Shown: positions 1 through 10,491 of the stretch, in pieces
Layout of the letters: each line of letters begins with the position of its first letter
Numbering within the stretch: the stretch's first letter is position 1
Assembly (NCBI RefSeq): GCF_002742335.1
Contig: NZ_MDGR01000007.1
Span: 1,926,501 to 1,990,500 of the forward strand
Source: Reichenbachiella sp. 5M10
GTDB lineage: Bacteria; Bacteroidota; Bacteroidia; Cytophagales; Cyclobacteriaceae
Reading direction: 5' to 3'
DNA: 64,000 nucleotides
Translations under genes and position numbers: made by a program
The notes under the pieces: generated by a model
Seen by the model: only the letters and a program-made list of their open reading frames with translations
Databases searched by the model: none
What the model was told of the DNA's origin: nothing

Positions 1-3000
1 GGAAAGAATCTGATTTCGGTTGTATACTCTAGATCACTCATGCCCTCATTGGTCAGAGTAATCGCATCAGATGCTACTTCGGTACTCAATAAGTCCAACA
101 CCAAGGTCTCCAATGGATTCACCACAGCGGCTGGAGGCAATACAGCTACTCCGCTCATACTTACTGTCAGCACTGGATTGCTTGCGTCATCACTGTTGAT
201 AGTGAGTGTGTTGACAAAATCAGTCGCTTGATCCGGTGCAAAAGTCACTTTCACAACCAGTGAATCCTTAGGAGCCACCGTGTAGCTACTTGTTTTATCA
301 ATTCCAAACCCTGCCATTTCATCACTGAAAGTCAACGATGAGATCATGAGGTCCTTGGTCCCTTCGTTGTATACCGTAAACTCCTTGATCTGGTTGAAGT
401 TCTCACCCTCTACATAATGCAGAGGATCAAAAAGAATCTCATTTGTACTCAAACTGATCTCTTGAACACCCGATACATTGAGAGTTGCTGTGATTTCGGT
501 GATCTGATCGTCTGTATCGTTGCTCACGATTCGAATAGGCTCCATATAAACTCCATGGTAGATTGAATCCGTATCTATCAACAAGTCAAACGATTCAGAC
601 AATCCTGCTTCCAAGACTCCTTTGTAGTATGGACTTGTGATCATGACTGCAAACTCACTTTTCAGATAATCTAACTTATTGTAGACTACCGTCAATCCAT
701 CAGTACCGTCTTCGTTTTCCATTCCGACAGACACACTATTGATGGCAGTATAGGCCTCCAAATCTTTGTACTGCATCTTGATATCTCCATTTGCATAGAG
801 GATCCCTTGGAATGTCGCTCCGTAAGCACTGTTGTCTCTAGAGACATTGGTGTACTGTACGACCAGTGAATCTGGAGTAGCTAGATAGTATACATCTCCC
901 ATCTCTTCAGGATCAAGGTCGTCCCAGAAAATAGCAATGTGATTGTCTGGGTCAATCGTCGATGGGAAACTTCGGTTGCTCTGTCCACCGGATGCCCCAA
1001 GTGTCGTATTGAAAGTCAGAAAACCATTGGAGGCAATTTGTACCTCGTCGTAGGTATTGCCATAGTATGGGAAAGTAAATGGTAGAGAAACAAATATTCC
1101 ATCTCCTTCACCCAAAGCCAATCTATTGCCTGATTCGGCGATATCCACCCAGTCATAGATCACGGCATCACTGCTGTCACTATCAGCCCATGTGTATCCA
1201 AAATTGTCACCACCTTGTACTACAGATGGAGTTGTGACTCCATCTAGGGTCATAAATGATGGTGCGTGCACGACGTAGTTAAGTACTGACCCTGAGATAT
1301 TTTCCACAGTCACAGATACCTTGTCTGATTCACTAGATGCCAAAGAGACTTCTACTGGATCAATGTCTGTAGTCACACGCAACTCTGGACTAGCAATAGT
1401 CGACCCAGATACTGGAATGACCAAACTACTGTTTCCAAAATCATCGTCACTCGTGACAGTCAAATCACCCGTAAACACTCCCACATCAACTGGTGCAAAG
1501 GTCACTTCTACAAAAACTTGCTGTCCAGCAGCCAAGGTCAATTCTTCAACAAAAGACGTCGTAAATGCCTCATCACTAGACGCTATACTACTTACAACCA
1601 AATCTTTAGAACCGGTGTTTTTGAGAGATAAACTCTGAATGACACTCGTCCCATCGATAATTGGAGCAAAAGTCAACGACTCTGTATTAGCGGTGATTTC
1701 AGGATGTCCAATCACGTCTAGTACAGCGGTAAACTGAGCCTTAGGTACGAGAGGATCGTTGTTGTAGATGTATATCTCATGACTATACACCCCTTCCAAT
1801 AGCCCCGTAGCATCGATCGTTGCTTCGATCGTCTCTTCTTCTCCGGCTGGGATGATCCCGTTGTACTTGTTTATACTTACATTGTCAAACCCTTGATAAC
1901 CAGGGAATACTAAAATAGCCAGTTCATCTTCGACAAAGGTCTCATTGTAGTTGATTTGCAATCCTTGAGTACCGTCGGCATTCTCGATACCAATGGTTGC
2001 AGAATTTTTGATACCCAGAGAAGCTTGCTCATAATAATACATGATGCGTCCATCATCGAAGAGTACAATCTGAAATGAAATGGTACCATCGTTATTGTTG
2101 CTGTTACCAACTTTTTCCCACTGGACGATGATTCTGTCCTCAAAAGCCTCGTAGTACATGTTGCCTACCGTATTTGGGAATCGTAAGTTGTCCCAATACC
2201 CAGCCACAAGGTCATTCGGAGTATATGCATTAGGTATCGCTCTGTTGTAATTGGTCGTAGACCCAGTACTCGCGAAAGTCACAAAACCTTCTGCACTGAT
2301 ATACATGCTCGTCTTGGTCTCACCATAAAATGGGAAGTCAAAGGGCAATTCAACAAACTCCGAACCTGTATAAGCCCCTGACATGATCTCCGTTCCGGAG
2401 GTAGAGATATCATTCCAAACGAACTCGGGTCCATTGCTGTCGTTGCTATCGATCCATCGGTAGCCTGCATCATCTGGACCACCCAATGAGTTCAACGCCA
2501 CTTGCTCTTCACTCAATATTCCGCTTTGGTTTTCAGGAATAGAGTATTGAAGAGGGTATGCTCCTTCGTTTTTGATCGTAAACTGTCTCGTGACGATTTC
2601 ACCAGAGTTCAAAGACAACATAATAGTATCTGGAGCAATTACCACTTCCGGAGGCAAGATCGCAGATCCAGTCAACGTTATTTTGGTCACTGGGCTGTTG
2701 GGGTCGTTGCTTTGAATAGACATAGAACTATTGAATTGACCAATTTCGTCCGGTTTGAAATTAATCTTTACCGTATGGTCTCCATTCATATCAATGACTA
2801 CTGGGCCGTCGAGATTTGTAGTAAACAAATCACTCGTAGAAGTGATGCTCTCGATATCCAAAGTTCCAATTCCACGGTTAGACATTTTGATTTCCAACTC
2901 TTTGTCTGCTCCTAGCAATACAGAACCAAAATCCAATACCTGATGATCTACCGAAAGTTCACCGATTTGTCCAGTTACTTCTAAGGCCACCGGCACTACT

Positions 3001-6000
3001 TGTGTCAAATGATCGTAATCATTGGTGCTAATAGATAGAGGCGTGTAGTAGTCTCCATTGGGTAACTCCATGGCATCTATCGTGACCTGAACATCCATGG
3101 ACGCGCCTGGAGCGACTGTACCATTCGTCGGTGATACACTTGCAAAATCAACATACCCTCCACCAGCAAACGCTAGTGCGGATACCTGAGAGTTGTTTGG
3201 GAATACACCTATCAACTCGGTAGCTCCAGTTTGCGTATCGACCACTCTAAACTCTCCACGCTCTTCGATATAGTTGTATGCTGCGAGATAGATCATGTCG
3301 GTCTTAGGATCCCAAGCCAAACTCTGGTTGTAGTTGCCGGTAAAACCTACATGACCAATGGCTGTAGCAGCACCTGACGCTTTATCGATGCTATATATGT
3401 TGCCATCATCGAGCTTATAGCCCCACATTTGACCTTCTCCGTCACAAGCAATCGCGACCATGATACCGTCTCCCATAGATCCTACCAGTTCCACTGCCCC
3501 AGTAGAGACATCCATGGTATATAGATCAGAAGTGTATCCGTTGAAGTAGGTACCATAAACTACATTTTCAAATTTATCTGTCGCAATGTCGTTGAAAGGA
3601 GCCGTAGCACCAATCACAGAACGCTCACCTGTTTCAAGGTTCATTTTCATGAGCGTTTCTGACTCATCATTGATGATATACATATTGGTCACATCTCCTC
3701 GTGTGAAGTCCGCCGCGATAACGTTGTACCCTATGCCTTCACCTTGTGTAGCATACTCTCCAGGTGCATCTGTAGAAAAAGTAACAAAGAACTCGTCGGG
3801 ATGTATTTGATGTCCATACGCCAACGATCCTTCTCCATACTTAGCCACTGGAACTGTCGTATCAAGTGTAGTACTCACATGTGGTGCGACACCAGCAGAT
3901 ACCGGCACATCCAATAGTGAAGTATATGAGGTCACTGCTGCGATGGACACTTCTGGTACTTCTACCTGATTTTCAAAATCAAAAATCAGGTCACCATCTC
4001 CCGTGTTGGTAATAGTGATTGTCTCTACAGCCGTCGTACTAACAGACGCATCGATGATGGTTTCGATATTCGCTGGCGTTACTTCCATCTCTGGTTCCAG
4101 CAGGCCAATTATCGTAGCTTGCGCATCGACCACTGTCACTGGATTGACTGGATCATTGCTTATGATTTTAAGTTCAAAATCATAAGTCGCGTTTCTGACG
4201 ACCTCAGCGCCATCATAACTCACTTCGATATGCTGCGAACTCAATGGGGCTATTTCACCTTGTACCACGTCGAGACTTAGTCCATCCACTGACTTTTCTA
4301 TGGCTCTGACAGTCCACACATAATTTTCATACCCTTCAAACGACTGAATATCCGTCCATTGATTGTTCATGAATGCCATGTGCGTATTGGGCCGATTGCC
4401 TCCTTCTACGATATCATAACCAAACTCCACTCTCTCTTCGGGCAGCAAGAAAACTACCCAAAACTCATCACCACTCTCAAAAGGCAATGGTATTTCTAGC
4501 GGGATATTCAAAAACTGGCTGCTTTCTTTGTGTTCAAACACTTGTGAAAGTCGCACCGTACCATCTGCGGGAGTCTCTCCTCCTTCGATGATCATCAAGG
4601 TTGTCTCCATACCTGCTGCCTCGTAGCTCACCTGCATATAGGTGGTCACTTGTGACAAGAGGAAATGCCCCTCTTGCTCAGGCACTTCAAAATTCGTGGC
4701 AGAAATCCAACTGTTGTATTCACCACTTTGATTGGTGACTTTCAACGCACCCGCTACTTCATCATCTCCATCGTCATAAGCTAGTACATCTTGCTCTTGA
4801 TTTGCAAAATTCAATTGCGCTCCTATAGAACTACCCGTATTGATCGATTGATTTTGAAAGGATTGATAATCTCCTGCGTAGTGTACAAGAGGAAGACCTG
4901 GGCTCACTCCTACTCCTCCATATAATAAACTTGTCTCGACTTCATATTCTGCTATACCTCCATAGGTTGGCAATATATCAAAGTAAAGTGGGTATGCTCC
5001 TTCGTTGGTAATCGTGAAACTACCCAAGGCCGTTTTTGTATCAGTCGATAGATCGATGGTCACGCTAGGATCTCCAGCTATAGCAATCGTAGGTGCATCC
5101 TCAGTCGTACCAGATAATACAGTAGACAAAGATGAGGTATTGCCAAAATAATCAGACGATACGATCGCAAAGTAATAAGTAGTCGCAGGCAACAGCCCCT
5201 CCAAGATTATCTCCTCGGTTGTGCCAGGACTAGATGGCTTTTTGACATTCGCTGGGGTCGCCTCTCCAAAATTGGAAGCATTGATAGGCTGAGTAGAATA
5301 ACGCAAGTCATAATAGGTGACCTGAGTAGAATTCGGCATATCTGCAGGAGCTGTCCACGAGAAACTCGCTGTGAGGTCCGTGATTGCATCCATTTGAAAA
5401 TCTGTGATCGCTACCGGTGCAGCACCGTCATCATCGGCTAGTGCCTTGTAGGCATTCACTCGACCAGTACCCCAGTTTTCCGCTCCATCAAAGGTCAACG
5501 GATCCGTGGTATTGAGTAGTCTGCTCCTAACCAAGTCAGGAGTAATCCCTTCTTCCTTGAATCTAGATACGATCAATGCCGCTACACCTGATACATGAGG
5601 ACAAGCCATAGAAGTACCAGAGTACGTTCCGGTATAGCCATCGTTGATCAAGGAGCTAAATATATCTTCGCCGGGAGCCGCGATATCTACCCAAGGACCA
5701 TAGTTGGAGGCATAAAATTTGTAATCCGTATGGTTCGTTCCTCCTACAGCAATTACTTCCTCCATGTATCCTGGATAATATGCATCATTGTCCGCGTCAT
5801 TTCCTGCGGCGAAAATCACAATACCACCAGCCATAGGGCCAACTTGGGTTCCACTTTCGTCATATCCCGCCTCAGCGATGAAATAACGAATGGCATCAAG
5901 CACTGACTGCTCGTAAGAACCCGGGACAGTATATCCCCAGCTGTTTTGAGAAATCACCGCACCATTGTCCGCTGCATATACATACGAAGAAGAGAACCCT

Positions 6001-6902
6001 CTACTTCCTGTCCCTGAGAACACCTGACATGACATGAGCCTAACTCCATCATCTGACCCTGTTCCTCCTGCTACGCCGGACCCACCGATACCATTGTTGG
6101 ACTCGGCAGCTACAGTACCTGCCACGTGTGTACCGTGGTTTCCTGGGGTGATCTCCCCCTGCACTTGGGCGAAATTGTAGCCATAGACGTCATCCACGAA
6201 TCCGTTATTGTCATCGTCGATCCCATTGTTGGCAATTTCACCAGTATTGACCCACATGTTGCCGACCAAATCTTCGTGATCATAGTCTACACCTTCGTCA
6301 TGGATAGACACGATGACATCTGTACTACCCGTTTCCAACAACCACGCATTGTCTAGATCAATATCAGCATCGACCTTACCACCTGTTTGACCCGTGTTTT
6401 CATAGTGCCACTGCTCTGCGTAGCGAGGGTCGTCCACTCCATCTGGCAAAGTCGCCATCGCCAAGGTAGAGTTGAAGCTAGCCGCCTCAACCGCTCGGCT
6501 CGTCTTGGCGTGGATAAATTCACTCGTCGAGATTTCATTCAGTGCAAAGAAATCCTGCCGAGCATCATCTATGTCCGCACCCTTTTTAATTTCAATTTCG
6601 TACCAAAGATCCAGCCCATATTTGCGGTGTTTGGCTTCAAATTTTCCCGCATAGGGAAAAACTCTTTTCATACTTACCACTTGGTGTTTTTCATTCATCA
6701 AATCGACTTTGTTCAAACCGGTCTGAATCACACCATTGGCGTTCAATCTCACGTTCATCCCTCTCAGGTAGGACTCGCTTGATTTTTCAAATTTCACCCG
6801 AAATACAGATTGGTCATAGCTAGACTGTCCACTGACATACAATGTCGAAAACAGCATCATTACAACCAAGAGTATGGGCCTTATCGGTACTCTTTTTCTC
6901 AT
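1..6902 (-). CDS. Giant secreted subtilisin-like (S8) serine protease, C-terminus beyond window
   Basis: The reading frame is open from an ATG at 6902 to position 1 without a stop, giving at least 2300 residues. Residues 1-26 are a signal peptide ending VSGQ. A propeptide-like region follows to about residue 175. The S8 catalytic domain spans about 185-480 with Asp202 (HDEGVDY; DEG instead of the usual DTG), His256 (HGTHVAG), oxyanion Asn368 (AAGND) and Ser431 (GTSMACPH). A fibronectin III-like domain follows at about 495-595. Then come an unrecognised beta-rich segment, a beta-propeller-like stretch (about 990-1230), three ASH/HYDIN-type Ig domains and two copies of an FPFYG-type domain. It should be an exported surface or extracellular protease with adhesive modules. 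A type IX secretion signal would be expected at the missing C-terminus, but that is inference. The catalytic set is complete, so it is probably active. Confidence 0.93.
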   Translation of the reverse strand, partial: MRKRVPIRPILLVVMMLFSTLYVSGQSSYDQSVFRVKFEKSSESYLRGMNVRLNANGVIQTGLNKVDLMNEKHQVVSMKRVFPYAGKFEAKHRKYGLDLWYEIEIKKGADIDDARQDFFALNEISTSEFIHAKTSRAVEAASFNSTLAMATLPDGVDDPRYAEQWHYENTGQTGGKVDADIDLDNAWLLETGSTDVIVSIHDEGVDYDHEDLVGNMWVNTGEIANNGIDDDNNGFVDDVYGYNFAQVQGEITPGNHGTHVAGTVAAESNNGIGGSGVAGGTGSDDGVRLMSCQVFSGTGSRGFSSSYVYAADNGAVISQNSWGYTVPGSYEQSVLDAIRYFIAEAGYDESGTQVGPMAGGIVIFAAGNDADNDAYYPGYMEEVIAVGGTNHTDYKFYASNYGPWVDIAAPGEDIFSSLINDGYTGTYSGTSMACPHVSGVAALIVSRFKEEGITPDLVRSRLLNTTDPLTFDGAENWGTGRVNAYKALADDDGAAPVAITDFQMDAITDLTASFSWTAPADMPNSTQVTYYDLRYSTQPINASNFGEATPANVKKPSSPGTTEEIILEGLLPATTYYFAIVSSDYFGNTSSLSTVLSGTTEDAPTIAIAGDPSVTIDLSTDTKTALGSFTITNEGAYPLYFDILPTYGGIAEYEVETSLLYGGVGVSPGLPLVHYAGDYQSFQNQSINTGSSIGAQLNFANQEQDVLAYDDGDDEVAGALKVTNQSGEYNSWISATNFEVPEQEGHFLLSQVTTYMQVSYEAAGMETTLMIIEGGETPADGTVRLSQVFEHKESSQFLNIPLEIPLPFESGDEFWVVFLLPEERVEFGYDIVEGGNRPNTHMAFMNNQWTDIQSFEGYENYVWTVRAIEKSVDGLSLDVVQGEIAPLSSQHIEVSYDGAEVVRNATYDFELKIISNDPVNPVTVVDAQATIIGLLEPEMEVTPANIETIIDASVSTTAVETITITNTGDGDLIFDFENQVEVPEVSIAAVTSYTSLLDVPVSAGVAPHVSTTLDTTVPVAKYGEGSLAYGHQIHPDEFFVTFSTDAPGEYATQGEGIGYNVIAADFTRGDVTNMYIINDESETLMKMNLETGERSVIGATAPFNDIATDKFENVVYGTYFNGYTSDLYTMDVSTGAVELVGSMGDGIMVAIACDGEGQMWGYKLDDGNIYSIDKASGAATAIGHVGFTGNYNQSLAWDPKTDMIYLAAYNYIEERGEFRVVDTQTGATELIGVFPNNSQVSALAFAGGGYVDFASVSPTNGTVAPGASMDVQVTIDAMELPNGDYYTPLSISTNDYDHLTQVVPVALEVTGQIGELSVDHQVLDFGSVLLGADKELEIKMSNRGIGTLDIESITSTSDLFTTNLDGPVVIDMNGDHTVKINFKPDEIGQFNSSMSIQSNDPNSPVTKITLTGSAILPPEVVIAPDTIMLSLNSGEIVTRQFTIKNEGAYPLQYSIPENQSGILSEEQVALNSLGGPDDAGYRWIDSNDSNGPEFVWNDISTSGTEIMSGAYTGSEFVELPFDFPFYGETKTSMYISAEGFVTFASTGSTTNYNRAIPNAYTPNDLVAGYWDNLRFPNTVGNMYYEAFEDRIIVQWEKVGNSNNNDGTISFQIVLFDDGRIMYYYEQASLGIKNSATIGIENADGTQGLQINYNETFVEDELAILVFPGYQGFDNVSINKYNGIIPAGEEETIEATIDATGLLEGVYSHEIYIYNNDPLVPKAQFTAVLDVIGHPEITANTESLTFAPIIDGTSVIQSLSLKNTGSKDLVVSSIASSDEAFTTSFVEELTLAAGQQVFVEVTFAPVDVGVFTGDLTVTSDDDFGNSSLVIPVSGSTIASPELRVTTDIDPVEVSLASSESDKVSVTVENISGSVLNYVVHAPSFMTLDGVTTPSVVQGGDNFGYTWADSDSSDAVIYDWVDIAESGNRLALGEGDGIFVSLPFTFPYYGNTYDEVQIASNGFLTFNTTLGASGGQSNRSFPSTIDPDNHIAIFWDDLDPEEMGDVYYLATPDSLVVQYTNVSRDNSAYGATFQGILYANGDIKMQYKDLEAYTAINSVSVGMENEDGTDGLTVVYNKLDYLKSEFAVMITSPYYKGVLEAGLSESFDLLIDTDSIYHGVYMEPIRIVSNDTDDQITEITATLNVSGVQEISLSTNEILFDPLHYVEGENFNQIKEFTVYNEGTKDLMISSLTFSDEMAGFGIDKTSSYTVAPKDSLVVKVTFAPDQATDFVNTLTINSDDASNPVLTVSMSGVAVLPPAAVVNPLETLVLDLLSTEVASDAITLTNEGMSDLEYTTEIRFF
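130..2985 (-). repeat. Intragenic domain repeats in the protease gene (3 ASH-like, 2 FPFYG-type)
   Basis: Within the protease, ASH/HYDIN-like beta-sandwich units with the pattern LxFxxxxxG...N.G...L.I occur at about 2985-2665, 1725-1400 and 500-130. A second domain type with LPFxFPFYG and a later GFxTF motif occurs at about 2480-1890 and 1250-620. The order alternates ASH - FPFYG - ASH - FPFYG - ASH. Boundaries are estimated by eye from the translation. Confidence 0.65.
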
Positions 6903-7488
6903 ATTGATTTAAATTAAAATAGTATGTTTAATAAAATATTCTTCTGTCTGGCTCCATACATGTCTAGCATAGAACCAGTTTTAGGTTGGGGTGGTTGGGA
7001 TGGTTTCGTGACGAATTGAGTTACGTCTATTTCTCTCTAATCGCTTTTAGGGGGGAAGATTAAAAATAGGGACAGATGATATTCATGTATCCAAATGTGT
7101 AACCCTCTGCCATGAAAGGTCGCTTCAAGAAAGTCACCTGCAGGTCTTTTCTCAGTTTGGTACTGATGGCACTTCTGCGATATGTCTTATGATGGCGATC
7201 CATGAGTTACACTCCCTACTTGTCCGAGAGATTAATGAACTCAAATGTATAGGTCACTACATATAAATGCCGAAGTAAACACTGCATATACCTACTACAG
7301 GACACCCTACCCTACTGCACAATGACTGCACAAAGAGGATTTGCCTGCGATAAAACATGAATGAAAACTAAAAAAATCAGAAAAACACTTATAAGAAAGA
7401 GTACAACTGGAGAGTCAATCGGATAATCATAAACGAATACCTACATCATAAGAATCGATGCTTTTTCGTCACGATTCTCGTATACCTC
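6903..7488. other. 586-base gene-free stretch upstream of the protease
   Basis: I found no convincing gene here. For the minus-strand protease gene there is a TACATTTG (-7 box, TAnnTTTG) at 7242-7249, about 340 bases from the ATG, without a clear -33 TTG at the usual distance; if used, the leader would be long. A weak hairpin lies near 7451-7478, next to the stop of the regulator gene. Several G-rich runs at 6983-7061 have no partner that I can see. No RNA gene was recognised. Confidence 0.4.
7451..7478 (-). terminator. Weak hairpin after the TPR/LuxR regulator gene
   Basis: The 7-base arms AGAATCG (7451-7457) and CGATTCT (7472-7478) flank a 14-base loop, 11 bases past the regulator stop codon. 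There is no strong T-run, so this is a tentative terminator. Confidence 0.25.
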
Positions 7489-9132
7489 TTAAATGGCGGA
7501 CAAGAAATCTACCAGGTTGATTTCTGTATTGGTTAGGTTAAACTTCTTTCGTAGGCGTGTACGAGCCACATCAATACTTCGTACACTTTGCCCCGTGAGA
7601 CTTGATATTTCCTTGGAGGTCATCTGCAATTTGAGAAAGGCGCACAACCTCCGTTCGTTTGGAGTGAGTTCGGGGTAATCGTGCTCAAGTGCCTTGTAAA
7701 AATTTTGATGCGTTTGGTTAAAGTGCAATTCAAACTCGGCCCAAGTGTCATCCTTGGCACTTTCTCCAAGATTCTTGATCACCCCTTGTACCTTAGCTTT
7801 TTGGTCTGCATCTACTTTGTCAATCAATTCCCTGAGCTGAAGGACAACCCCTTCAATCAATTCGTTTTTCTGGAATTGATACAGCGCTTTGGTGGTCATC
7901 TCCTTGTTCTTATGTTCGAGTGTTAGATTTAGGTTTTGATGTTTGCTTTCAAGGGCTCTTTTTTGCAGTTTCAAATGAAAAATAATCCATACTCCAGCAA
8001 CCAGCGTCGTACAGAAAATGATACTGAGGATAAGATAAAACCTAAAGCTTCTTTTCTTCTCTTCCAATTCGTACACGGCTTGTCGGTTTTCAAACTCATA
8101 CCATGCCTCGATGTCTGCGATCTCTGACACACGCTGGATGTTGAACAAACTGTCATACAATTGCTTGTAGTGTTTTTGAACGAATAGTGCCTCTTTATAC
8201 TTCCCCATTTTTTCATAAGCCAAGGCCAAACCTTTTTGTGAAGTCACCATATCGGTAAGACTACCCAACTCATCCAACAGAGTGATGCTCCTCTCAAAAT
8301 AATACAAAGAAGAATCCCACTGAGACTGCTCCAAAAAGTAAAAGCCCATAGTATGATAGCACTGTGCCAAACCCAGTCTATTATCGCTTTTTTTCCTTAT
8401 CTCGATGGCGGTGACGATGTGCTCATGCGCCTCTTCAAAATTCCGTTGATGGAGTTGAATGTTGCCAATATTGTTGAGTATTAGCGAAATATTGCGATGA
8501 TCATCGATCGCTGTAGAATACATGAGTGCCGTGTCATAATAGTTCATAATCATGGCAGTATCATGTCGATGTTCATAGATTAGGGCGATATTGTTGTATA
8601 CTGAAGCCAGATACAATGACTTTTTGGGAAAAGAGTGCACTTCCGAATACTTCTTGATTAGCTCAATCACTCTCAAATACTTCTCTTCTGCCTTGGCATA
8701 GTTGCCTTGTCTCAAATCCATGACTCCCATATTGATCAGCAATTTGATATACAGGACGGTTTGTTGATTGTTTTCTGCCAATTTCAACCCCTCCAAATAA
8801 TGAGAAGTAGCCTCATCAAATACTCCCATACTGACATAAGTTCTGCCGAGTACATTGTGGATTTGGACGAAAACACTGTCTCTACAATTTTCTTGGTTTG
8901 CCAAAGCCAAGGCTGTTTTGGCATAAAACAAGGCTGAATCAAGGCTTTTGGTTTGGTACCGATTGGCCAATGAAACTAACACCTCTACCCGTTGTTCCGA
9001 ATCTAAGGTGGTGGCCAGTCGATTTTTCAAACTATCGATGTAACCGTACGAAGATTGACCTTGCACATGTGGAATCCCCCACCACACCAATACGCAAACA
9101 AAAACAATTGAAAAGCCCTTAAATTTATTCAT
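7489..9132 (-). CDS. TPR-containing membrane regulator with C-terminal LuxR-type HTH
   Basis: This 547-residue protein has a signal peptide (1-25, ending VQGQ), a series of TPR helices (about 45-345, with typical A-x-x-Y-x-x-A-L patterns), one membrane helix at about 371-392, a short coiled coil and a C-terminal helix-turn-helix (about 485-545, TPNERRLCAFLKL...MTSKEIS). The layout matches a common Bacteroidota class of one-component regulators in which periplasmic TPRs face outward and the HTH is cytosolic. The target is unknown. It is co-directional with the giant protease gene and 587 bases upstream of it, so control of that gene is possible but unproven. The ATG at 9132 begins the signal peptide. 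Confidence 0.85.
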   Translation of the reverse strand: MNKFKGFSIVFVCVLVWWGIPHVQGQSSYGYIDSLKNRLATTLDSEQRVEVLVSLANRYQTKSLDSALFYAKTALALANQENCRDSVFVQIHNVLGRTYVSMGVFDEATSHYLEGLKLAENNQQTVLYIKLLINMGVMDLRQGNYAKAEEKYLRVIELIKKYSEVHSFPKKSLYLASVYNNIALIYEHRHDTAMIMNYYDTALMYSTAIDDHRNISLILNNIGNIQLHQRNFEEAHEHIVTAIEIRKKSDNRLGLAQCYHTMGFYFLEQSQWDSSLYYFERSITLLDELGSLTDMVTSQKGLALAYEKMGKYKEALFVQKHYKQLYDSLFNIQRVSEIADIEAWYEFENRQAVYELEEKKRSFRFYLILSIIFCTTLVAGVWIIFHLKLQKRALESKHQNLNLTLEHKNKEMTTKALYQFQKNELIEGVVLQLRELIDKVDADQKAKVQGVIKNLGESAKDDTWAEFELHFNQTHQNFYKALEHDYPELTPNERRLCAFLKLQMTSKEISSLTGQSVRSIDVARTRLRKKFNLTNTEINLVDFLSAI

Positions 9133-9325
9133 CGCTCAAATATAAGCTCTATGGTCATCTGATGCGCAGCTCTTCTTCAAAATGCTTGAGGATTGATTGT
9201 CTTCGTCGGTCTATTGACCTTCCTGTATGAGATAGAAATGGTAGGTCTAGTTTTTCTTTTCAAGCTCGACCAATCCTAGTCATTTATTTTGCGTAAAGAC
9301 TAACTCAGTAAACGAAAAACAACAC

Positions 9326-10339
9326 ATGAAAGCCATTGGATTCAAACAATCACTACCTATCACAGCACAAGACAGTTTCATAGCCTTTGAAACGGACAAA
9401 CCTTCTCCTACTGGACACGATCTGCTGGTCAAGATAAAGGCGATCTCTGTCAACCCGGTAGATTTCAAAATCAGAACGAGTGCTGCCAAGGACAAAACCC
9501 TAGATATCCCCAAAATCATCGGGTGGGATGCTGTCGGGACGGTGGAAGCAGTGGGTGAAGCTACCTCAAACTTCAATATAGGTGACGAGGTATACTATGC
9601 GGGGGACTTGACACGTAGCGGCAGCAATGCCGAATATCAGTTGGTGGACGAGAGGATCGTAGGCTACAAACCAAAGAGTCTGAGCATAGCCGAGGCGGCT
9701 GCCATCCCCCTGACTGGACTGACAGCATACGAATCGCTCTTTGACCGCATCAAGATCAATCCCACAACTGACAAAGGCAAGACGGTACTGATCCTCGCAG
9801 GTGCAGGTGGAGTAGGTTCTATCGCTATCCAACTCGCCAAGAAAATAGCGGGACTCACGGTGATCGCTACTGCATCGAGACCCGATTCGGTGCAGTGGTG
9901 CAAGGATATGGGGGCAGACCATGTAGTCAATCACCATCATCTCAAAGAAGATTTAGAGAAAATCGGTCATAGCCAAGTCCACTACATCTTAGATTTCGTA
10001 GATCTACGGGGCTATTGGGAAACAATTGCGGAGCTTATCAAACCTCAAGGCCATATTGTATCGATTACAGGAAGTAGCGAGCCACTCAATCTAAACGTCC
10101 TCAAAACCAAAAGCGTAAGCTTCTCGTGGGAACTCATGTACACACGATCGATGTACACGACTGACGATATTGAGAGACAGCATGACATCCTCAATCACAT
10201 CAGCAATCTGTATGATGACGGTACCCTCAGGACCACACTGACTACTACGCTCAAAGGCTTTTCTGTAGAAAATCTAAAGAAGGCCCACCAAATGCAAGAA
10301 TCTGGTAAAACAATTGGCAAGACGGTGATTGAGTATTAG
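9326..10339 (+). CDS. Zinc-type alcohol dehydrogenase-like / quinone oxidoreductase family protein
   Basis: This 337-residue medium-chain dehydrogenase/reductase has an N-terminal GroES-like domain (residues 1-130, VNPVDFKIR) and a Rossmann domain with the nucleotide-binding AGAGGVGSIAIQLA (about 156-170). Catalytic zinc ligands (Cys/His pairs) are absent, which places it with NADPH:quinone oxidoreductases and the ZADH-type subgroup. It probably reduces quinones or activated alkenes with NADPH in the cytoplasm. It is divergent from the TPR/LuxR regulator and stands alone. The substrate cannot be stated from sequence. Confidence 0.88.
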   Translation: MKAIGFKQSLPITAQDSFIAFETDKPSPTGHDLLVKIKAISVNPVDFKIRTSAAKDKTLDIPKIIGWDAVGTVEAVGEATSNFNIGDEVYYAGDLTRSGSNAEYQLVDERIVGYKPKSLSIAEAAAIPLTGLTAYESLFDRIKINPTTDKGKTVLILAGAGGVGSIAIQLAKKIAGLTVIATASRPDSVQWCKDMGADHVVNHHHLKEDLEKIGHSQVHYILDFVDLRGYWETIAELIKPQGHIVSITGSSEPLNLNVLKTKSVSFSWELMYTRSMYTTDDIERQHDILNHISNLYDDGTLRTTLTTTLKGFSVENLKKAHQMQESGKTIGKTVIEY

Positions 10340-10388
10340 CGACTAACACCATCGACTTCAGTGCTATTAACTAGGTTACAAAATATCA

Positions 10389-10417
10389 ATATTGAAACAC
10401 AAACAGTTTTTCAATAT
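10389..10417 (+). terminator. Possible terminator hairpin after the dehydrogenase gene
   Basis: The 9-base arms ATATTGAAA (10389-10397) and TTTCAATAT (10409-10417) flank an 11-base loop, 50 bases past the stop at 10339. No T-run follows on the plus strand, so the role is uncertain. Confidence 0.3.
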
Positions 10418-10491
10418 ACCCTAAGGCTAACCTGCCATACAATTGGCATCATTTTTACTTATTATCGTATTCAAACCAAAGAAATACTATC

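Noticed and set aside
2502-2915. 137-codon plus-strand frame inside the protease gene
   Set aside because: Antisense to a continuous 2300-codon frame with clear protease and Ig-like domains.
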